Origin: Prevotella sp.
GTDB lineage: Bacteria > Bacteroidota > Bacteroidia > Bacteroidales > Bacteroidaceae
Assembly: GCA_021204735.1 (NCBI GenBank)
Contig: JAJPYV010000015.1
Location: 1-17,144, forward strand
Length of the DNA stretch: 17,144 nucleotides
Direction: 5' to 3'
The notes under the pieces are model-generated. The model was not told the origin of the DNA. It did not search any database and saw only the letters and a list, made by a program, of their open reading frames with translations. This document shows positions 1 to 6,968 of the stretch, in pieces (within the stretch, counting starts at the first letter, position 1; each line of letters opens with the position of its first letter). Position numbers and translations under genes: made by a program.

Positions 1-20
1 ACTCCTATTGGATACAGCAT
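1..20 (-). CDS. Partial N-terminus of a possible AAA-ATPase/PD-(D/E)XK family gene, cut by the window edge
   Basis: An ATG on the minus strand at base 20 opens a frame reading Met-Leu-Tyr-Pro-Ile-Gly before the window ends. From memory, many Bacteroidales proteins with an N-terminal AAA-ATPase-like domain (PF09820 type) and a C-terminal PD-(D/E)XK nuclease-like domain begin with a short segment containing Tyr-Pro-Ile-Gly. The position fits a gene: a promoter-like site lies about 120 bases upstream at 143-173, and nothing else nearby would use it. Only about six residues are visible, so the family call is a guess from a short motif; the existence of a gene start is somewhat better supported. 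No Shine-Dalgarno sequence is seen, as usual for this phylum. Confidence 0.35.
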
Positions 21-40
21 GATGTTCGCTTCACTCACAA

Positions 41-68
41 AATAAGAAATAAGAGATAAGAAATAAGA
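41..68. repeat. Tandem heptamer repeat, four copies
   Basis: Four back-to-back copies of AATAAGA are present (41-47, 48-54, 55-61, 62-68), the third with G in the first position. On the minus strand they read TCTTATT and would lie in the untranslated leader of the putative gene starting at base 20, ending 21 bases before its ATG. A 7-base unit changes reading frame with each copy, so it is not coding. Copy number could vary by slippage. Confidence 0.8.
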
Positions 69-142
69 GTTCAATGTCCCTTGAGACGTTGCTTGAGAGG
101 TTGCCAGTCAGGGCAGTTGTCATATACATTCTGAAATTTTGT

Positions 143-173
143 CAAAAGTACAAATAAATTCTGATAAATGAAA
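143..173 (-). promoter_or_regulatory. Bacteroidetes-type promoter for the left-edge gene
   Basis: Read on the minus strand, TACTTTTG (bases 150-143) matches the -7 consensus TAnnTTTG. Nineteen bases upstream is TTTC (173-170), a one-base mismatch to the -33 element TTTG. The spacing is canonical. Transcription would start near 136 and run left toward the putative ATG at 20, leaving a leader of over 100 bases that includes the heptamer repeat. Confidence 0.5.
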
Positions 174-191
174 TATTTTGCACAATATTTC
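170..191. promoter_or_regulatory. Dyad overlapping a -33 element, possible operator
   Basis: Arms GAAATATT (170-177) and AATATTTC (184-191) form a perfect 8-bp inverted repeat around a 6-base centre TTGCAC. The left arm contains the -33 element of the leftward promoter at 143-173. A dyad at that place could be a repressor or activator site. It is AT-rich and could arise by chance; no regulator gene is visible in the window. Confidence 0.3.
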
Positions 192-354
192 TTATTTTCA
201 TTTCGTTGAAGTTAATCCCATACTGTTTTCGATAGCTAATTTGAGAATCGGCACTACAAGTGTCTGAAACAAGAATTTTTAGCTGTTATGGGTTCCGCAT
301 TGGCGAAAACGTGAAAAGCACGCAAAAAGAGTATGAATAAGTAAGAGGAATATG
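192..354. other. Intergenic stretch without a recognisable gene
   Basis: I find no open frame of useful size, no tRNA-like sequence and no strong promoter here. Bases 276-322 are less AT-rich than their surroundings and include a small hairpin, CGTG (310-313) with CACG (319-322). On the minus strand that hairpin is followed by TTTT, so it could be a weak back-up terminator, but it is not convincing. The segment could be a dispersed intergenic repeat or a gene relic; one sequence cannot tell. Confidence 0.3.
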
Positions 355-355
355 A

Positions 356-395
356 AAAAACTGGATTTGTACGATGTGTAACAAATCCAGTTTTT
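356..395 (-). terminator. Rho-independent terminator of the pectin esterase operon
   Basis: A perfect 15-bp inverted repeat has arms at 356-370 and 381-395 with a 10-base loop. The core is CTGGATTTGT paired with ACAAATCCAG, flanked by A's on the left and T's on the right. The structure therefore ends in a U-tract on either strand and may act in both directions. It lies 44 bases beyond the pectinesterase stop codon, as expected for the end of the minus-strand operon. Confidence 0.85.
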
Positions 396-401
396 ACTTT
401 T

Positions 402-419
402 GGGATAAGCGATTATCCC
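402..419. other. Second hairpin beside the terminator
   Basis: GGGATAA (402-408) and TTATCCC (413-419) form a perfect 7-bp stem around GCGA, a GNRA-type tetraloop when read on the plus strand. It lies between the pectinesterase stop codon and the main terminator hairpin. It has no U-tract and may stabilise the mRNA 3' end or help pausing. The structure is clear; the role is inferred. Confidence 0.55.
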
Positions 420-439
420 GCTAATTAATCATAATATAA

Positions 440-3400
440 TCAGAATACAAAGCTCTTGCCAATACCGTTTACACGGATGATATATACACCCGGCTGTGAC
501 AATGCGATAGAGCACTGTGAAGACGTTGACTTCAGTGAATAGATAACAGAACCACCTGTCGTGATGATTTCAACCTTTGAGCCTTCCTCAATGTCGGAAA
601 CTGTAACACCATTGCTTGTACGAGAGATTCTGATATTGCTGTCTGTTGAAACCTTAGATACTCCTGAAGTAGTAGAAGCAGCCTCAGATATCTCACCCAA
701 ACTTCCGTACTCATTTGCAGCCTGTACTTTATATACATCATCTGCACTTACGTCTGTAAGAGCATAGTTGGTATCAGTAGTAAATCCGATAACTACATCG
801 TTGCAAAGAACAACATAGCACATAGCATAATCAACAGCATCCCATGTCAAGCCATAATCATTGATTGTTACATTTTCCGGCTTAGCAACACTTTCCATCA
901 ATTCACGTGGATTCCAATAGTCATCACCGCTCAATATGTTGGAATAAGTATATGTAGCTGCTTCCTCGTCGGTCAACGAGTTCTTTGCTGTACCAGTAAT
1001 CTTATTTCCATCATCATCAGTATAATAGTATTCAGACCTACGGTTACTCAAATCAAGCAAGTTGCCGTCAGCATCCATAGTCTTGTAATCTGCGAAGATA
1101 GCAGGAATTGTTCCCATAGTCTCATACCAGCCGGCAGCAGGAATAGTTACCTCAGCCGTAGTGTACAAGAATACTGTCTTACAAGCATAGTGCCATGGAC
1201 GACCGAGCCATACACTCGTTGCAGAAGGAGGAGTTGTAGGAGCAGTAATTGTATTATGGTCAAATACATATCCCCACTTTGTTCCATCCCTATGATCAGG
1301 AGCAACGATATAACCACCAGATTCCCTCATGATATTAATAGTACACTCATCAAAGTAAACATCGCCAGCACCATAGATGAAATCAACAGCTCCCTCGATG
1401 AAACAATCCTTTATGTAATGACGGTCGGTAATACTATTCTGCGAAGAAAGGTAAGTATCCTGATAACTGCGCAACTTACAGTTGTACAAGCAAGCACGGT
1501 CGTTGTTGGTGTAGAGAGCCAATGCCTGTGGTCCAGCCTCTTCAGTAACTCCATATTCGTTCTCAAAAGATATATTCTCAGCATAGAAATCAGAAGCCTG
1601 ACATACTACTGAAGCACCCTCGCTAACGCTTACAGCATTATCACCACCGCAGAGCAACTCATCGGTAATAACGACTTTCTCCTTATCCTGACCAATCAGA
1701 TAAATGTATGGTTTGTTTGACGGAATACTGAAATGTCCTTTGTAATAACCATCCTTAATGAATATCAGCCAAGGAGAAGTGCGATTTGTAGGAGCAGCCT
1801 CAATAGCGTCAATAACAGTTGTATAGTCACCTGTTCCGTCTTGTGCAACCACGGCATCATAGAGGCGAGGCTCCGGCTGATTACGATCCATTGTAGTGAA
1901 GGAAATTGTAGTTCCCTCGTAAACATTGCCAGAGCGGTCAACGATAGCACCAGCCGGTATTGTTACGGTATAACTTGTACTGTAATCCAAGTTGTTGTAA
2001 CGATAAAGAACGGTAGTACCGCTATAAGTAACATCAGTAAGTACCTCGTCACCGATTGTGCAGTCGCCCTCGCCAGCCTGTACGACCTCATCGAAATTGA
2101 GCACGATAGAACCGCTTGCACTAATGCCAGTAGCACCATCAGCTGGAATAGAAGACTTGAGTACAGGAGAGTCATAATCATCCACAACCTCTTGGTCAGC
2201 CAAAATGAAGATTGCCGACATTGCCGTACCATCATTATCAGATGTCGTACCTATCAAGTCAGAATCGTAATCAGGAATCCAACGGATATACAACCTATCC
2301 TGGTCCTCAGCTTCTTCAGGGAGTGCAGAATCATTGTCATACCATGTCTTTGCAGCCAATATGTCAATTTCGCCATAATCATAGAAAGTCTCATCATCAG
2401 TTGACCACTGCAGTTTCTGAACAGAATAGCCATTGAATGAGAGGAGCATAGCCGACTGTACGTGGATATTGTAATAACCCTTAGTAGAGAATGTAGCCTC
2501 ATAGTAGTAATGGTCAGCAAGCGGTTTCCAGTTTACTATACCATAACGACCCTCATACATTGGGTTGCTGCTCAACGTACTACGGTCAAGCCATGAGTTT
2601 GTAGTACCGTCTGCCAAGCGCAAAGACAACATACCAGCGTTTGTCGACTCATTGTAGATATCGCCAGCCCTGTCTTTTGAACCTGCATTGTAGAAGTCCC
2701 AACCACAGATAAACGGTGCATTGCTATAAGTAGCTGACAGTTCGGTATCGCCATTAATCTTGATAGTATTGGTAGAAGAAGTAGAGCCATCACTCCAGTT
2801 GGTGAATGTATAGACAGCATTATTTGAAGCACTCAACTGAACTTCCGTTCCCGCCTCGTACATTCTCTTTCCGTCAACCATTGAGCCTTCATCAGAGAAA
2901 GATACCATATAAGAAGGAGCACCATCAACAGTCAAATCAAGACTATAAGTAGTTAATTGCTCATAATTAGCAGTAAGAGTCTCATCTTTCGTCAATTCCA
3001 AGGTGAAAGACGCATCCTCTGAAACTACATCACCATTCTCATCAGTCCAATTTATAAAATTGTAGCCAAAGTTTTCATTTGCGGTAAGAAGGATCTTCGT
3101 TCCCTCATTAAATGTGGAACCAATAGGTGACTGTGAAATCGTGCCGGCACCTTCTGGACTAACTCCAGTTGTCAAAGTGTAAGTAGTAACTTCTTCAGGA
3201 ACTCCCTCGTAAGTACCAGCAATCTGGATGTTGGCAATTCCCACCTGCTTTGTATTGCCTAAATTATATAAGTAGATTACCAAAGAGACATCTTCAGTTG
3301 TGGATATGCCAGAAATAGAATAAGACAACTGAGATTGTTCTGTGCCACCGTTTCTATTCGGACTTACCCCAGTAGCCAACGTGATTGTCTCATTTTCCGT

Positions 3401-3796
3401 AACTAAGTAAATATCAAGCAGACCACCATCCGTTCCAATACGTACTGCGTCAAGATACACACTTGTAGGAGTGAATGTAATACCCTTTTGCGGGGTGATA
3501 CTAAATGTGATCTTGTCATCTTCCGCAGCAGAACTATGCTGCTCCAATGGTTGGAATTCAGTAAATGTCACATTATATTCAGTGCGTGAGCCATAATATT
3601 CAAGATTAGAACCAACCTCCACTGAATTAAGAGCAAACAAAGAATTGTCACTCAATGTAGCCACTTGACCTGCTGTTCCTTCAGAGAAAGGCCATGTTGC
3701 AGACATCTCGCCAGAAGCGTCCTGCGCCCTCGACTGTAATGTAAAGAGGGACATCATTATCAAGCATAACAATGCCCCTGAATTAATTTTTCTCAT
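440..3796 (-). CDS. Secreted multidomain pectinesterase (CE8) with C-terminal sorting-like domain
   Basis: This 1118-residue protein should remove methyl esters from pectin homogalacturonan outside the cell. A signal peptide covers about residues 1-24. Domains in order: a beta-rich module (about 31-196), two InlB B-repeat-like units (about 204-279 and 282-358), an unassigned beta-rich module beginning GWDF (about 363-535), an SbsA-type Ig-like domain (about 543-636), the pectinesterase domain (about 646-965), an FN3-like segment (about 970-1040) and a C-terminal tail (about 1052-1118) ending GVYIIRVNGIGKSFVF, which resembles type IX secretion sorting domains. The pectinesterase active site looks complete: Gln757, Gln779-Asp780 (QDT), Asp805 in DFIYG (nucleophile) and Arg866/Trp868 in LGRPW. 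It is the second gene of an operon, 25 bases after the esterase gene, and is followed by a strong terminator. The CE8 call is firm; the sorting call is by resemblance. Confidence 0.93.
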   Translation of the reverse strand: MRKINSGALLCLIMMSLFTLQSRAQDASGEMSATWPFSEGTAGQVATLSDNSLFALNSVEVGSNLEYYGSRTEYNVTFTEFQPLEQHSSAAEDDKITFSITPQKGITFTPTSVYLDAVRIGTDGGLLDIYLVTENETITLATGVSPNRNGGTEQSQLSYSISGISTTEDVSLVIYLYNLGNTKQVGIANIQIAGTYEGVPEEVTTYTLTTGVSPEGAGTISQSPIGSTFNEGTKILLTANENFGYNFINWTDENGDVVSEDASFTLELTKDETLTANYEQLTTYSLDLTVDGAPSYMVSFSDEGSMVDGKRMYEAGTEVQLSASNNAVYTFTNWSDGSTSSTNTIKINGDTELSATYSNAPFICGWDFYNAGSKDRAGDIYNESTNAGMLSLRLADGTTNSWLDRSTLSSNPMYEGRYGIVNWKPLADHYYYEATFSTKGYYNIHVQSAMLLSFNGYSVQKLQWSTDDETFYDYGEIDILAAKTWYDNDSALPEEAEDQDRLYIRWIPDYDSDLIGTTSDNDGTAMSAIFILADQEVVDDYDSPVLKSSIPADGATGISASGSIVLNFDEVVQAGEGDCTIGDEVLTDVTYSGTTVLYRYNNLDYSTSYTVTIPAGAIVDRSGNVYEGTTISFTTMDRNQPEPRLYDAVVAQDGTGDYTTVIDAIEAAPTNRTSPWLIFIKDGYYKGHFSIPSNKPYIYLIGQDKEKVVITDELLCGGDNAVSVSEGASVVCQASDFYAENISFENEYGVTEEAGPQALALYTNNDRACLYNCKLRSYQDTYLSSQNSITDRHYIKDCFIEGAVDFIYGAGDVYFDECTINIMRESGGYIVAPDHRDGTKWGYVFDHNTITAPTTPPSATSVWLGRPWHYACKTVFLYTTAEVTIPAAGWYETMGTIPAIFADYKTMDADGNLLDLSNRRSEYYYTDDDGNKITGTAKNSLTDEEAATYTYSNILSGDDYWNPRELMESVAKPENVTINDYGLTWDAVDYAMCYVVLCNDVVIGFTTDTNYALTDVSADDVYKVQAANEYGSLGEISEAASTTSGVSKVSTDSNIRISRTSNGVTVSDIEEGSKVEIITTGGSVIYSLKSTSSQCSIALSQPGVYIIRVNGIGKSFVF

Positions 3797-3821
3797 ATAA
3801 TTAGAATATCTATTTAAGAAA

Positions 3822-5732
3822 TTATTTTGCCACTTTCGTTACAGAAACATTACCATCAGAATAAATCTTCTTAATCAGATAGACACCTTTTGACGGTTTG
3901 CTTGTACGCTGTACGCCAGACAAGTCATAATAGAGTTCCTTGACAGGTGAGCCAACAGTCTCAGAGATAGACTTAATGCCCGTAGTTGCAGATTCCGTGA
4001 TACCATGGATGGTGACACTGCTTAAACAGATATATTTACCTGTTACATCAGAACTTGTGCTATACCAAGGATAAACACGCAACAACATGCTTTGTCCTGC
4101 CTCCAGTGCAATAACAGGCTGAGCAGATACCGCATACATAGTATTTGAAGTCATGGAAGAAGCATACTCAGCAATAGCATGAGCATCAGAGAAATCATCA
4201 TTCACGGAATAAGATACGCGGCATCTCATTCCACTTCCACCAGCACCGCCAACATAAAGACCTATTGAGTCGATATGAAGTATTGACGACTCCTGTGCAG
4301 TGATACCAAACTGGATATAACGCGTTGATACCTCATCAATCTCTCCAGCCGACCAGGAACCGTTACTTTCCTTTCCAGAAAGATGATTACGCTGAACTTT
4401 TTGGCTTGAAGGAATGTCGCAATCATCAGGCCAATTAGCTATGGTAGCATAATTATATACTTCCAGATCGCTCCAACTCTCATCAATAACCTCTGCTGGT
4501 CCCGTCAAAGTATAAGAATCACTTGCAGATGACAGGTCCCAATGCACAAGAACCTCCTCACCGCCACTGATGTCAACACCCTCGCACGTTACTTCAATTT
4601 CTTTCGTGTTGTTGCCATTAGTGAAAGTCATCGTACCATTAACTGTGCCAGCCTCAGAAAGCAAAGCCCTCACGTAAAGCGTGGTATATTCCAAATTAGC
4701 ATCTGTATAAGGCAATGAAATAGATGAAGAATAGTTCTGTTTGTCAGTCGATACTGTGAAACCATCAGTAATAGAAACATCAAGAGTTCCTTCTGCCGGG
4801 TCAAGATCCATACCGGAAACGGAAACCTCCTTTACTACAGACTGGTTAACATAAACCTGACCAAAGTCAAGAGATGTAGGATTTACCAACAAGTCGGTAT
4901 TCGCCTGGATGTGGTCTGCCAAGATACCCTGATCAGCCATTGCCTGGGCAACCAAATGAGCTATGAGGTTAGCACCCAAAGCACATGGGTGAGTGCTGTC
5001 ATCAGAGCAGAATAAGAGAGAAGTACATGCAGCATCACCATAACTTTCGAATAATTCAGCCGAAAGAGTTGTCAAGTCAATGAACGGAACATCCAACTCC
5101 TCTGCCACTTGCTGCATTGCGTATGGATAATCCATAGTATGGTCATCTGTGCCAACTGACTGGTTTTCCAATATTGTTCCATCATCTTGTAAAACATAGA
5201 ACTTGTCGCCAAGGTCATGCTTACCCGCACGTGTTATTGAACCGCCACTGAAATACTTACGGCACATAGGAGCGACCAAAATAGGTATTCCGCCCAATTC
5301 ACGTGTCTCATTAACATACAATCTCAAAAAATCCTTGTAAGTAGAATAAGGAATAGTTCCACGATAATCAACGGTCGAGTCACCAGTCTTTGCGATGACC
5401 GAGTCGCCATCCATACCATTATTCTTCTCATCGTTGTGAGAGAACTGGATGATTACATAATCCCCTTCAGAAATCTGTTTTCTGACGGTAGTCCAATATG
5501 CGCTCTCCTGATAAAAACTCTTGCTGCTCGCACCGCTCTTGCCACGGTTGTTGACAGTAACCGTCTCATCAAAGTACTGTTGGAACATCATCGCCCAACC
5601 CCTCTTGTCGGTTGTCGACTCATCATAGTCAGCCATTGTAGAATCGCCAATGGTGTGAACTGTTACCTGCGCTGCCAAAGGCAAGAACAACAAACCAAAC
5701 AAAAACAATAAAAGTAGTCTGTAATTTTTCAT
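3822..5732 (-). CDS. Secreted SGNH/GDSL esterase, rhamnogalacturonan acetylesterase-like (CE12-like)
   Basis: A 636-residue secreted esterase. A signal peptide spans about residues 1-22 (LLLLFLFGLLFLPLAAQ). The SGNH hydrolase domain covers about 23-270 with all blocks: Ser31 in GDST, Gly67 in GKSGAS, Asn100 in SHND, and Asp245/His248 in DSTHP. This arrangement resembles rhamnogalacturonan acetylesterases, which remove acetyl groups from pectin; the exact substrate is inferred from the family and the pectinesterase next to it. After the enzyme come an Ig-like segment (about 280-385), a beta-rich module (about 391-579) and a C-terminal tail (about 590-636) with YYDLSG and KGVYLIKK, like type IX or related sorting tails in Bacteroidales. 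It is the first gene of the two-gene minus-strand operon. No SusC/SusD pair is present in the window, so this is not a complete polysaccharide utilisation locus. Confidence 0.87.
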   Translation of the reverse strand: MKNYRLLLLFLFGLLFLPLAAQVTVHTIGDSTMADYDESTTDKRGWAMMFQQYFDETVTVNNRGKSGASSKSFYQESAYWTTVRKQISEGDYVIIQFSHNDEKNNGMDGDSVIAKTGDSTVDYRGTIPYSTYKDFLRLYVNETRELGGIPILVAPMCRKYFSGGSITRAGKHDLGDKFYVLQDDGTILENQSVGTDDHTMDYPYAMQQVAEELDVPFIDLTTLSAELFESYGDAACTSLLFCSDDSTHPCALGANLIAHLVAQAMADQGILADHIQANTDLLVNPTSLDFGQVYVNQSVVKEVSVSGMDLDPAEGTLDVSITDGFTVSTDKQNYSSSISLPYTDANLEYTTLYVRALLSEAGTVNGTMTFTNGNNTKEIEVTCEGVDISGGEEVLVHWDLSSASDSYTLTGPAEVIDESWSDLEVYNYATIANWPDDCDIPSSQKVQRNHLSGKESNGSWSAGEIDEVSTRYIQFGITAQESSILHIDSIGLYVGGAGGSGMRCRVSYSVNDDFSDAHAIAEYASSMTSNTMYAVSAQPVIALEAGQSMLLRVYPWYSTSSDVTGKYICLSSVTIHGITESATTGIKSISETVGSPVKELYYDLSGVQRTSKPSKGVYLIKKIYSDGNVSVTKVAK

Positions 5733-5771
5733 AAGATTTTAATGATTTATGTTTAACAAAAATTTTTCGCA

Positions 5772-5779
5772 CAAATTTA
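5772..5779 (-). promoter_or_regulatory. Possible -7 element for the pectin esterase operon
   Basis: Read on the minus strand this is TAAATTTG, a match to TAnnTTTG, 40 bases upstream of the esterase ATG. No TTTG is found at the expected -33 spacing of 19-21 bases. That could mean chance, or a promoter needing an activator. A second TAnnTTTG match (minus strand, 5900-5893) also lacks a spaced -33. Confidence 0.35.
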
Positions 5780-5950
5780 ATCATTTTTACTGAATTTACT
5801 CACTTAGGAAAATTTTTATTTAATATTAAAATCAAAAAATAATGTCAATTACGCAAAATTTAAAGTCAAATAAATTTTGCCATACACATATTCAAATCTA
5901 ATCAATAGTTTTCTTCATTTTTCATCAACTGCAAATAATGTTATCTTTTT

Positions 5951-5981
5951 TTTGTGTTTTTACATTTTTACATTAATTTTG
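5951..5981 (+). promoter_or_regulatory. Promoter of miaA
   Basis: TTTG (5951-5954), a 19-base spacer and TAATTTTG (5974-5981) match the Bacteroidetes housekeeping promoter in both elements and spacing. Transcription would begin a few bases downstream, leaving a leader of about 25 bases before the miaA ATG at 6013. It likely also drives the following DGK-like gene. Confidence 0.75.
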
Positions 5982-6012
5982 CAATGTATCCAAAGATAAC
6001 CTGCGCCCTATT

Positions 6013-6942
6013 ATGCAACAGTTTGTAACGATATTGGGTCCGACAGCATCAGGAAAGACCTCTTTGGCAGTAGCTCTTTCGTCAGAAATAGGTGCTGAAA
6101 TAATCAGTGCCGACAGTAGGCAAGTGTATCGTGGCATGGATATCGGAACAGGAAAAGACCTGAAGGAGTATGTTGTCAACGGCAAGACAGTTGCATATCA
6201 CCTTATTAATATAGCAGAGCCAGGAACAAAATACAATGTTTTTGAATATCAAAGAGACTTTCTTGCCGTTTACGAAGACATAAAACGTAGAAACGTGATG
6301 CCAGTTTTATGCGGCGGAACAGGACTATATATAGAAGCAGTATTGAAAGGATACAAGCTCGTGGAAGTGCCGGAAAACCGTGAGTTGCGAGAAGAAATGG
6401 CTGACAAAACACTATCCGAGCTGACAGATATTTTAGTTAAGCTCAAACAAGAGAACGGCACAAACATGCACAATACGACTGACGTAGATACAGCAAAAAG
6501 AGCCATTCGAGCCATTGAGATAGAAACATACTACAAGCAACATCCAGACATTGTAGAAAGAGAGATGCCAAAGATTGATTCCCTGATTATAGGCGTTGAC
6601 ATTAACAGGGATGAGAGGCGAAGAAAGATAAGCAAAAGGTTGAAAGACCGATTAGAAGAAGGGATGGTTGACGAGGTGAAAGGACTTTTGGATAGAGGTA
6701 TCAGAGCCGAAGACCTGATATATTACGGACTTGAATATAAATATGTAACAAAATATATCATCGGAGAACTTACATACGATGAAATGTTCCATTCACTTGA
6801 AACAGCAATCCACCAGTTTGCCAAAAGGCAGATGACATGGTTCAGAGGGATGGAGCGCAGAGGATTCAAGATAAACTGGATAGATGCGACGTTGCCTATA
6901 CAGGAAAAAGTAAAAAGTATCAAAGAGATGATTTACAATTAA
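6013..6942 (+). CDS. miaA: tRNA dimethylallyltransferase
   Basis: MiaA transfers the dimethylallyl group from dimethylallyl diphosphate to N6 of adenosine 37 in tRNAs that read codons starting with U, aiding reading-frame maintenance. The 309 residues match the family's usual length. Visible motifs are the P-loop GPTASGKT (9-16), the SADSRQVYRGMDIGTGK block (32-48), GGTGLY (101-106) and the C-terminal FAKRQMTWFR (269-278). The region around 157-169 (DVDTAKRAIRAIE) has Thr where many homologues have Asn in NxxRxxRALE, a minor change. The ATG start gives a P-loop at the expected distance and sits just after a consensus promoter. A DGK-like gene follows after 26 bases. Some Bacteroidales carry two miaA copies, so another may exist elsewhere. 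Confidence 0.96.
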   Translation: MQQFVTILGPTASGKTSLAVALSSEIGAEIISADSRQVYRGMDIGTGKDLKEYVVNGKTVAYHLINIAEPGTKYNVFEYQRDFLAVYEDIKRRNVMPVLCGGTGLYIEAVLKGYKLVEVPENRELREEMADKTLSELTDILVKLKQENGTNMHNTTDVDTAKRAIRAIEIETYYKQHPDIVEREMPKIDSLIIGVDINRDERRRKISKRLKDRLEEGMVDEVKGLLDRGIRAEDLIYYGLEYKYVTKYIIGELTYDEMFHSLETAIHQFAKRQMTWFRGMERRGFKINWIDATLPIQEKVKSIKEMIYN

Positions 6943-6968
6943 AAGCACCTAATTCTAAATAAGAAACT

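Noticed and set aside
31..129. 32-codon minus-strand frame in the leader of the left-edge gene
   Set aside because: A leader peptide is possible, but the frame is largely made of the heptamer repeat read as Leu/Phe/Ser/Tyr codons and has no other support.
74..157. 27-codon plus-strand frame (MSLETLLERLPVRAVVIY...) in the left intergenic region
   Set aside because: Too short to judge, no promoter on that strand, and it overlaps the stronger leftward promoter and leader.
276..322. tRNA or tRNA fragment (GGTTCCGC... segment)
   Set aside because: No cloverleaf can be drawn: the acceptor and anticodon arms are missing.
1733..2404. Long open frame on the plus strand opposite the pectinesterase
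   Set aside because: It lies wholly inside the pectinesterase coding region on the other strand, has no promoter or start context, and its translation shows no family motifs.
5733..6012. Riboswitch or small RNA in the divergent region between the esterase operon and miaA
   Set aside because: The DNA is very AT-rich with no stable stems; apart from promoter-like elements nothing is seen.
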